DNA from: Actinomycetota bacterium
Lineage (GTDB): Bacteria > Actinomycetota > Actinomycetes > Streptosporangiales > Streptosporangiaceae
Length of the DNA stretch: 64,000 nt
Assembly (NCBI GenBank): GCA_003168255.1
Contig: PMSU01000130.1
Coordinates: 1 to 64,000 of the forward strand
Direction of reading: 5' to 3'
This document shows positions 30,553 through 37,290 of the stretch, piece after piece. The notes beneath the pieces are model-generated. The model was not told the origin of the DNA. It saw only the letters and a list, made by a program, of their open reading frames with translations, and did no database searches. A program made the position numbers and the translations under genes. Numbering within the stretch: the first letter of the stretch is position 1; every line of letters starts with the position of its first letter.

Positions 30553-30852
30553 GGCAGCCCGACCCTCCTCATGCCGAGCCTCTCGGCTAGGCGGTAGCTC
30601 AATATTTCGATGGCGCGGCGGCAGCCGCCCCGGCCGAACCGAAGTCCAGGCATCCGTCTCAGGCCATGACGGAGGCCTGGACATCGGCCCGGCCGGGGCG
30701 GCACGCCGACCGCCTCACCGGTGGTAGGACCCGCCAGCCCCGGTGATGGCAGGACCCGCCGCCAAACTGATGACGGCGAAGTAGTGTCCGCATGACGCGG
30801 AATACGGAATGATTTTCCGTAGCTTCCGGCAACCGGTATGGGACGGTGAGTA
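30553..30852. other. 300-bp divergent intergenic region before the sigma fusion gene
   Basis: Contains the nested palindrome at 30798-30829 and AT-richer DNA next to the sigma fusion start. No gene is convincing in it. Confidence 0.5.
30798..30829. promoter_or_regulatory. nested palindrome upstream of sigma fusion gene
   Basis: TACGGAA-TGATT-TTCCGTA (30803-30821) is a perfect 7-bp inverted repeat. It is flanked by a second pair, CGGAA (30798-30802) and TTCCG (30824-30828), giving two CGGAA half-sites each way. It ends 24 bp before the GTG start, suiting an operator for autoregulation. Confidence 0.5.
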
Positions 30853-33800
30853 GTGGGCGACCCGGAGTCCGGGCAGACGCTCATCAGCGATGCCGAGTTG
30901 ATCGCTGCGATCAAGTCCGGCGACATGGCGGCGTACGGAGACCTCTACCGCCGTCATGTGGCCGCTGCGCAGGGCCTGGCGCGCCAGCTCATGCGCGGTC
31001 CTGCCGAGGTGGATGACGTCGTAGCCGAGACTTTCTCCAAGGTGCTCGACCTGATGCGGCGCGGCGGCGGGCCGCAGGATGCGTTCCGTCCGTACCTGCT
31101 CACATCCGTCCGCCGGGTGGCCTACGACCGATACCGCGGCGAGCGCAGGAACGTCGTAACCGACGAGATTGAGGCATTCGACCCAGGCCAGCCCTTTATC
31201 GACCCCGCCGTGGCTGGCCTGGAGAGGTCCCTGATCGCTCGAGCGTTTCTTTCCTTGCCCGAACGCTGGCGGGCTGTCCTCTGGCACACCGAGATCGAAG
31301 GCGCGAAACCAGCAGACGTCGCGCCGCTACTCGGGCTCACCGCCAACGGTGTCGCGGCACTGGCCTACCGGGCGCGGGAGGGGCTGCGGCAGGCTTACCT
31401 ACAGATGCACCTGTCTGGGGTTGCCCGCCAGGAGTGCCGTCCGATAGTCGACAAGCTCGGTGCCTTTGTCCGCGGCGGACTGTCCGCCCGGGAGGCGAAG
31501 GCGGTCTCCGACCACCTGGACGGGTGCGAGGACTGCCGCGGCGTCTATGCCGAGCTTGCCGATGTCAACGTGGCGCTGCGGGGCCTGGTGGCACCCATAT
31601 TCCTGGGCCCGGTTGCGGCCGCGTACCTCGCTGCCATGTCCGCGAAGGGTGGCGCGGCCGTCGCCTGGATTGTCACTAAAGTGCTCTGGATTCGGCACGC
31701 GCCCAAGCAACAGCAGGCTGCGATGGCCGGCGGGGTGGCCGCGGCGGCCGCGGCGATCGCGGTGGCGCTGGCACTGGCCGGGCACGGCATGCCCGCTGCG
31801 GCCAGGCATCATCGGGCGGCCGCCCCGGCGTCGCCCGGCAGCACTCCTGTCGCGGCACCCGCGCCGGGCAGGCACGTCCCGCCCGTCCCGGCTGCCAATG
31901 TGCCGCTCCAGGCGCACGTCTCGCCCGCCAAGCCCGGCAAGCCCGGCAAGCCAGGAAAGACGCCCCCGCCGTCATCCACCCCGCCGCCCTCGCCCGTGAC
32001 GCTCAGCACGCAGGTAGCCCCGGTTGGCGCCCTGCTGCGGGGCACGACAGGAATGCTCACCTTCACGGTGACAAACACCGGCAGCCAGAGCGTCAGTGAC
32101 CTGTCGGCCAGCATCAGGCTGCCGTCCGGAGTCTCATACCTGGGCGGCGGGAGCCTGGGCATGGACGCGCCGCTGGCCGCCGCGGCCCCGGGAGGCTGGA
32201 ACTGCGGTGCCACTGCTGCGGGGGCCGGCTGCACGCATGGGCCGCTCGGGCCTGGCCAGACGACGAAGAGCTACCTGGAAGTGGCCGTCGGCCAGGACGC
32301 CGCGTTCGGCGTGCCGCCAACGATCTCGGTGAACTTCGGCGGGCGAAGCGTGACCGCCACCGCCGCAAGCGGCGTGGTGTCGTCGGGCCTGCCAGCGCGG
32401 TTCGCGGCCAACGGCAGGCTGGACACGATCGTCGCGGGCAACACGCTGCCGCAGTGCTGGTGGTGGGATTTCGGCTGGCATCCGCCATCGAGCTCGGCGG
32501 AGGTCGCGGTCACGGGAAACGTACTCTGGGCGGGACTGTACTGGTCGGGTTCCGGATACCAGTCGCACCCCGAGATCGACCTCAGAGGTCCTCGCGGGGG
32601 CTCCTACCAGGCGATCGGCGCGAACGACGCAGGCAGTGCTTATCTGGACGGCTATCCCGTCTACCAGGCGTACGCGAACGTGACCAGCATGGTTCAGGAC
32701 AATGGCGGCGGCGCATGGCAGGCGCAGGTTCCGACGGATGAGTACGATCCTGCCGCCGATTCCGGCTGGACCCTCGTAGTCGTTGCCGAGGATCCCGCCG
32801 CCCCTGTTGGCCAGGCTGTGGTGGTGGACGGCGCGCACGCCGTCAGTGCGGCGGATCCGTGGTTCAACGTCCCGCTCAATGGCTTGCTCCCGGCGGGCGC
32901 GGACGCCGGCATACAGGTCGTGACCTGGGATGGCTTCGGGTCCAGCAGCGATCCCACTCTCACATCGCGGCACGAGACGCTGGCTGCGGAGCCGGCCGTT
33001 GAGCTGAGCGCGAGCGGCGAGCCCTACCTGGTGGGGGTCGTCGCAGCTACCACCTCAGCGGACAGCACGCAGAGCGGCCCGCCCCCCAATGGCGGCTCGG
33101 CCGACCTGTGGTGGGATCGCGGGCGGGTCGGCGCGGCGGGAGACGCCGCCCGGCAGGACGGCGCGGCGGGAGATACCGCCCAGCAGGTTGGCGTGGCGGG
33201 AGACGCCGGTAAGCAGGTTGGCGTGGCGGGAGATGCCGGCTGGCCGGTCGGCGTTGCCGGGTATCACGGCTGGCCGTTGGCTGGATGTAGCTGGTTCGGC
33301 GGCCGGTCGCCCGCCGGGCCCACGGCCGTAAAGAGCGTTAGCGGCAATTCGAACGACAGCGCCCCGGCCGACGGCTCGAACGGCACGTCAGGGGCGGGTA
33401 GCCCGACTGGCCACCAAGCTGGCAGCAGTGGCAGCGGCGGCTCAAAGCCCGGCCAGGATCCGCCGCTCCCGCACCGGGTCAAGCCCGATCCCTGCCCGCT
33501 GTGCAAACTCGCCCACTGGCTGGGCTTTGGCGGCAGCGTCGCGGTACAGCCAGCGCCAGGTGTCCCGGACGGTGTCGGCCAGCGGCCGGTATCGCAGCCC
33601 GGCCACCCTGGCGCGCTCACCGGAGGCCTCCCAGATGCCCGCCAGCTCGGGGATGTCAGGGGCCCACATAGGAAGCTCGGTGTTGGGCTCAATGCCCGCG
33701 GCAAGCAGCACGTCGTCGGGCGCCCAGACGAGCTCGGCGATCACCCCGGAGTTTGCGCGGACCGCGTCGACGCAGGCGTGCAGAAGCTGGCCGAACGTAC

Positions 33801-34014
33801 ATCCGCGAGGCCCGGGAACATTGACGATCCCGGCGATCCCGCGCCGGATGCTGTCCACCATCCAGGCCGCGAGGTCGCGGGCATCGGTCAGCCGGACCGG
33901 TCTGCCGGGATCGCCGGGGGCCAGCACGCGGCCGCCGCGTGCCAGCCTGGCCAGCCACCACGGCAGCCCGCCCACGTCGTCGTGCGGGCCCGCGATAATG
34001 CCAGGACGCACTAG
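30853..34014 (+). CDS. sigma-70 factor fused to anti-sigma zinc motif, membrane span and extracellular-type domains
   Basis: 1053 codons from a GTG. Residues 15-95 are sigma region 2 (LIAAIKSGDMAAYGDLYRRH, VDDVVAETFSKVLDLMRR, FRPYLLTSVRRVAYDRYR). Residues 125-185 are region 4 (SLPERWRAVLWHTEIEG, ADVAPLLGLTANGVAALAYR). An anti-sigma zinc motif follows: Cys195, His221-x3-Cys225-x2-Cys228. A hydrophobic span is at 289-310. A Pro/Lys linker (355-382, PAKPGKPGKPGK) leads to a DUF11-like beta domain (385-480) and a second beta-rich domain (about 510-745). Ten-residue repeats and a Ser/Gly linker follow. The last 190 codons (from about 864) run antisense through the epimerase gene and have poor coding character, so the true end is uncertain. 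Sigma factor, inhibitor and sensor in one chain is inferred. Confidence 0.8.
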   Translation: MGDPESGQTLISDAELIAAIKSGDMAAYGDLYRRHVAAAQGLARQLMRGPAEVDDVVAETFSKVLDLMRRGGGPQDAFRPYLLTSVRRVAYDRYRGERRNVVTDEIEAFDPGQPFIDPAVAGLERSLIARAFLSLPERWRAVLWHTEIEGAKPADVAPLLGLTANGVAALAYRAREGLRQAYLQMHLSGVARQECRPIVDKLGAFVRGGLSAREAKAVSDHLDGCEDCRGVYAELADVNVALRGLVAPIFLGPVAAAYLAAMSAKGGAAVAWIVTKVLWIRHAPKQQQAAMAGGVAAAAAAIAVALALAGHGMPAAARHHRAAAPASPGSTPVAAPAPGRHVPPVPAANVPLQAHVSPAKPGKPGKPGKTPPPSSTPPPSPVTLSTQVAPVGALLRGTTGMLTFTVTNTGSQSVSDLSASIRLPSGVSYLGGGSLGMDAPLAAAAPGGWNCGATAAGAGCTHGPLGPGQTTKSYLEVAVGQDAAFGVPPTISVNFGGRSVTATAASGVVSSGLPARFAANGRLDTIVAGNTLPQCWWWDFGWHPPSSSAEVAVTGNVLWAGLYWSGSGYQSHPEIDLRGPRGGSYQAIGANDAGSAYLDGYPVYQAYANVTSMVQDNGGGAWQAQVPTDEYDPAADSGWTLVVVAEDPAAPVGQAVVVDGAHAVSAADPWFNVPLNGLLPAGADAGIQVVTWDGFGSSSDPTLTSRHETLAAEPAVELSASGEPYLVGVVAATTSADSTQSGPPPNGGSADLWWDRGRVGAAGDAARQDGAAGDTAQQVGVAGDAGKQVGVAGDAGWPVGVAGYHGWPLAGCSWFGGRSPAGPTAVKSVSGNSNDSAPADGSNGTSGAGSPTGHQAGSSGSGGSKPGQDPPLPHRVKPDPCPLCKLAHWLGFGGSVAVQPAPGVPDGVGQRPVSQPGHPGALTGGLPDARQLGDVRGPHRKLGVGLNARGKQHVVGRPDELGDHPGVCADRVDAGVQKLAERTSARPGNIDDPGDPAPDAVHHPGREVAGIGQPDRSAGIAGGQHAAAACQPGQPPRQPAHVVVRARDNARTH
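33131..33280 (+). repeat. 30-bp tandem repeats encoding decapeptides
   Basis: Five in-register 30-bp units, starting at 33131, 33161, 33191, 33221 and 33251, each beginning GCGNGGCGGGAGA except the last, which has diverged. They encode GAAGDAARQD, GAAGDTAQQV, GVAGDAGKQV, GVAGDAGWPV and GVAGYHGWPL within the sigma fusion protein. Confidence 0.9.
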
Positions 34015-34464
34015 GAGATGCCTGCCGGGGAAAGCCGCAGCCACGGCCCGTTCGGAACCTGACTTGACCTGGCCGTACCCCAGCGATTCCACGTCGCCCT
34101 GGGCGTCGGGGGAGCAGTCGTAAGTCGGCGATCCCTCGGTCACCGGCTCTCTCGGACGGCCGGAATACACCGCCAGGCTGGACACGTAGGTGTAGTGACC
34201 CACATGGCCTGCGAGCAGCCTGGCGGATGCGGCCACGTGCGCCGGAGCCAGCACCGAAGTGTCGATGACCGCGTCCCAGCCACGGTCAGCCAGCGCGAGC
34301 ATGTCCTGCGGTCGGGTCCTGTCCCCGTGCAACGCCTTGGCGCCAGGCCGGGGCTCGCCGTGCTGCCCTCTGGTGAAGGTCGTCACGTCGTGTCCGCGCG
34401 AGACTGCCTGATCGACGATGGCTGGTCCGACGAACCGGGTGCCTCCCAGCACGAGAATCCGCAT
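33442..34464 (-). CDS. NAD-dependent epimerase/dehydratase family protein
   Basis: 340 residues, extended short-chain dehydrogenase fold. MRILVLGGTRFVGPAIV holds the Rossmann GGTxFxG loop. YVSSLAVYSG and YGQVKSGSE give the catalytic Ser and Tyr-x3-Lys. HLLVRPGIIAGPHDDVG and RPVRLTDARDLAAWMV are common in sugar nucleotide and RNA-binding-like reductases of this group. Substrate unknown. The 3' 573 bp overlap the sigma fusion reading frame on the other strand; codon use and homology favour this gene in the overlap. It is divergent from the NYN gene. Confidence 0.9.
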   Translation of the reverse strand: MRILVLGGTRFVGPAIVDQAVSRGHDVTTFTRGQHGEPRPGAKALHGDRTRPQDMLALADRGWDAVIDTSVLAPAHVAASARLLAGHVGHYTYVSSLAVYSGRPREPVTEGSPTYDCSPDAQGDVESLGYGQVKSGSERAVAAAFPGRHLLVRPGIIAGPHDDVGGLPWWLARLARGGRVLAPGDPGRPVRLTDARDLAAWMVDSIRRGIAGIVNVPGPRGCTFGQLLHACVDAVRANSGVIAELVWAPDDVLLAAGIEPNTELPMWAPDIPELAGIWEASGERARVAGLRYRPLADTVRDTWRWLYRDAAAKAQPVGEFAQRAGIGLDPVRERRILAGL

Positions 34465-34623
34465 GGAGTGACATTCTGCCGATCCTCGTCGAATTCGCGG
34501 AACGGCTTACGCCGTGAGCGGACTTGAATACCCTGGAGATCGCCCACAGGCCGCAACCCAGACCCGCGGGATGGGCGGGCTGGGGCACTGGAAGCGTCTC
34601 GCATCGAGGAAGGACGGTGTCGG

Positions 34624-36471
34624 GTGGACCGCTGCGCGCTGTTCGTGGACGCCGGCTATGTACTCGCCGATGGTGCGATGGCCGCCCACGGAACCAGCCA
34701 CAGAGAGTCCGTTGCCTGGGACTACGCCGGGCTGCTTCAGTTCTTCGCGGGCATGGCCGCTGACCGGACCGGGCTCCAGCTGCTGCGCTGCTACTGGTAT
34801 GAGGCGTCCGTTGACGGGCGCCGGACCTCCGAGCACGACACGCTCGCCGACCTGCCCGGCCTCAAGCTGAGGCTTGGCAGGATGCGGCCGGGAAAGCGCG
34901 AGGGAGTCGAGACCGAGATCCACCGCGACCTCACCACCCTGGCCAGGAACCGCGCCATCAGCGACGTGCTGCTGGTCAGCGCCGAGGAGGATCTCGCGCA
35001 GGTCATCGCGGATGTGCAGGACCTCGGTATCCGGGTAACCATCGTGCACATCTCGGTGGACGGTAACTGGACGGTCTCCCGCTCGCTCAGGCAGCAGTGC
35101 GACGACATCGTGGAGATCCATGGCGCGCAACTGCGGCCGTATGCGGAGCTGGTCCCCGCCACGGAGACTGCCCGCTACAACGAGCAGTACGCGGCCAGCG
35201 TCTACGGCGGCAGGCCGCTGTCCAACGGGCATTCCGCCAGCGCGGGCGGGGGGAGCCACCAGGCGCTGTCCGCGGGCTCCAGCGGGACGCACCCGGCGCC
35301 TCCGGCGATCTACACGGCCCCGGTCGTCGCCGAGTATCAGCCCCCGGCGCCATCGACCCCGAGGCGACAGTCGTCGCCGCAGCAGCCTGAGCCCGCTCCG
35401 GCCATTGACACCGGCCCGGCCGATCCAAAGCCGCGCGGCCTGCACGAGAGCCATGCAGCGGACAGCCTGCCGCCGTCGACACCCCAAGGACCCCCGTCAC
35501 GGCCGACCCCCCCGCGGTCGCTGCCGCCGGCCTCCCCGCGGTCGCTGCCGTCGGCCTCCCCGCGGTCGCTGCCGCCGGCCTCCCCGCGGCCGCTGCCGCC
35601 GGCCTCCCCGCGGTCGCTGCCGCCGGCCTCCCCGGGATCTCAGTCCCCCCTAGGGCAGCCCGGGCAGTCGCGGTACCCGGCACCCGCCACGGCATCCTTC
35701 CGTGAGCCAGCCCCGCAGGCCCCGCCCCCTATGACAGCCCCGCCGCCCACGCCGGACGTGTCGGCCGCGCAGGGTCCGCCCGGCCCGGCCGCAGCATCAC
35801 CTCCGGCTCCGTCAGGCCAGCGCGCGGCCGCTCCGCGGCCCTCGTACGAGCCCTCGCATCCGGGGACCTTCGCTGACGCAGCGGGCGCACAGTTCTCTCC
35901 CGCTCCGCTCCCTCCCGCTCCACCCGACCCGTTCAGCAGCGCGCCGGAGAGCCTGCCGACCCGCCGCGGTTTGCCGGCCCGCGGTTCGCCGAGCCATAGT
36001 TCGCCGAGTCATAGTTCGCCGAGCCATAGCTCAGCGGGGCACAGCTCGCAGGCGTACGGCCCGCAGGGGCAGCGCGGCCCGCAGCCGCCCCGCCCGCAGC
36101 AGGCACCACGCGGTCAGCAGGCGCAGCGGCCCGTGTCGGCTCCCGGGACAGGAAGCTATGTTCCGCAGCAAGGCCCGTACAGCGCAGCTCTGCCCGGACC
36201 ATCCGCCGGCTCGTCAGCCGGGGCGGCGTCGCTCACCGGCACCGTTCAGTCCGCTCACGCTGAGGGCCTGGAGTTCGGCGAGTCGGTGGCACGTGACGCC
36301 CCGGCGCTCTGGCTGGAAGCTGTCCTCGCCAGGAAGCCGCGGATGCCAACGGATCTGGAAGCGCGTCTCCTTCAGGGTTCCGCGCTGCCGATCGATTCCC
36401 TCCTACACGACGAGGTGCGGCTCGCGCTGCGCCGCGGGTTTTGGGATGCCCTTGAGCGTTCTCGCAGGTAG
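34624..36471 (+). CDS. NYN domain protein with long proline-rich region
   Basis: 615 residues from a GTG. Residues 1-170 are an NYN (PIN-like) nuclease domain: RCALFVDAGYVL with the metal Asp, LLRCYWYEAS, VETEIHRDLTTLARNRAIS, DVLLVSAEEDLAQVIADVQ, IRVTIVHIS. Acidic residues at D9, E119 and D138 region could bind metal. Residues 190-530 are a low-complexity Pro/Ser/Gln region with PRSLPPAS repeats. Residues 545-615 (ARDAPALWLEAVLARKPRMP) are a helical tail. NYN proteins act on RNA in several systems (family knowledge). It lies 79 bp upstream of a helical-repeat protein on the same strand. Confidence 0.82.
   Translation: MDRCALFVDAGYVLADGAMAAHGTSHRESVAWDYAGLLQFFAGMAADRTGLQLLRCYWYEASVDGRRTSEHDTLADLPGLKLRLGRMRPGKREGVETEIHRDLTTLARNRAISDVLLVSAEEDLAQVIADVQDLGIRVTIVHISVDGNWTVSRSLRQQCDDIVEIHGAQLRPYAELVPATETARYNEQYAASVYGGRPLSNGHSASAGGGSHQALSAGSSGTHPAPPAIYTAPVVAEYQPPAPSTPRRQSSPQQPEPAPAIDTGPADPKPRGLHESHAADSLPPSTPQGPPSRPTPPRSLPPASPRSLPSASPRSLPPASPRPLPPASPRSLPPASPGSQSPLGQPGQSRYPAPATASFREPAPQAPPPMTAPPPTPDVSAAQGPPGPAAASPPAPSGQRAAAPRPSYEPSHPGTFADAAGAQFSPAPLPPAPPDPFSSAPESLPTRRGLPARGSPSHSSPSHSSPSHSSAGHSSQAYGPQGQRGPQPPRPQQAPRGQQAQRPVSAPGTGSYVPQQGPYSAALPGPSAGSSAGAASLTGTVQSAHAEGLEFGESVARDAPALWLEAVLARKPRMPTDLEARLLQGSALPIDSLLHDEVRLALRRGFWDALERSRR
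35512..35631 (+). repeat. 24-bp tandem repeats in the NYN gene
   Basis: Five in-frame units beginning CCGCGGTCGCTGCCG (one with CGGCCG), at 35512, 35536, 35560, 35584 and 35608, encoding PRSLPPAS, PRSLPSAS and PRPLPPAS. Copy number is likely to vary between strains. Confidence 0.9.
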
Positions 36472-36550
36472 ACACCGTGCCCGCCTGCCGCTCTTGCAGG
36501 CTCGCTCATTACCCGGCATTACGACCGGCCTGGAAGGGTACTTTCGCACC

Positions 36551-37270
36551 GTGGCCCAGCTGTCCCGCGAGGAGTTCGACGCCATCGAGTTCGGCGCCGC
36601 CCGCACCGGCGATCATCGTGGTGCTGCGCTGCGGATGAGCCGGCTTGCCGCGACCTGTATCCAGACCGGCGAGATGTCCCACGCCGAGGCACATCTACGG
36701 GCGGGCGAGCAGTGGCTGCTCGCCGACGACCCGGCAGCCGCGGCGAACGGTTTCCGGCGGGCCCTTGCGGATGGCGGCGGGACATTCGTCGATGCTCGTG
36801 TCTCTCTGGCCCGTGCGCTTTTCCTGCTCGGCGAGCCGGACGAGGCACGAGGGCTGATCAGGCAGCTTGAGGCCGACGGGCGCCGTGACCCGAGGCTGTG
36901 CGACCTGGTCGCGGAGCTACTTGTCGAGCAGTCAGATCTGATTGGCGCCCTTGACTGGGCCAACACGGGGGTGGAGCTCTACCTGCCCCTGGACGCTCGT
37001 ACCGGGCTACCGGTCCCGGCCGCTCCGTCCGCGCCATCGGCTCCGTCCGCATCGGTGGGCACGCCCGTCGCGGCCGCTCAGTCCGCCCCAGCTCCCGGGG
37101 GAACGCTGAACGCGTGCGCCACCGACGCGACCGAAGCCGCCGTGCCCCGGCAGGTCCCGCCGACCGTAGACCGGGCCGAGCTGCGCATGCTGCTGAGCCT
37201 CCGCTACCGGATCCGTAACGACCTGGGACTGGCAGAGGACGGCTACGACAAGCTGCTCGACGAGTTCTAA
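36551..37270 (+). CDS. tetratricopeptide-like helical protein
   Basis: 239 residues from the GTG at 36551 (GGAAGG 13 nt upstream); the frame opens to 36158 but overlaps the NYN gene and has no coding character there. Helical pairs resemble TPR units: AALRMSRLAATCIQTGEMSHAE, GEQWLLADDPAAAANGFRRAL, ARVSLARALFLLGEPDEARG, LVAELLVEQSDLIGALDWAN. A low-complexity Ala/Pro segment follows, then LRMLLSLRYRIRNDLGL. Probably a protein-interaction partner of the upstream NYN protein, which is inference. Convergent with clpB. Confidence 0.75.
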   Translation: MAQLSREEFDAIEFGAARTGDHRGAALRMSRLAATCIQTGEMSHAEAHLRAGEQWLLADDPAAAANGFRRALADGGGTFVDARVSLARALFLLGEPDEARGLIRQLEADGRRDPRLCDLVAELLVEQSDLIGALDWANTGVELYLPLDARTGLPVPAAPSAPSAPSASVGTPVAAAQSAPAPGGTLNACATDATEAAVPRQVPPTVDRAELRMLLSLRYRIRNDLGLAEDGYDKLLDEF

Positions 37271-37290
37271 CCGGGGGCAGACCGACGTGG

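Noticed and set aside
30553-30684. Extended N-terminus for the degenerate GGDEF gene
   Set aside because: AGGAGGG lies at the right distance before the ATG at 30552, and the extra codons are Arg/Pro-rich.
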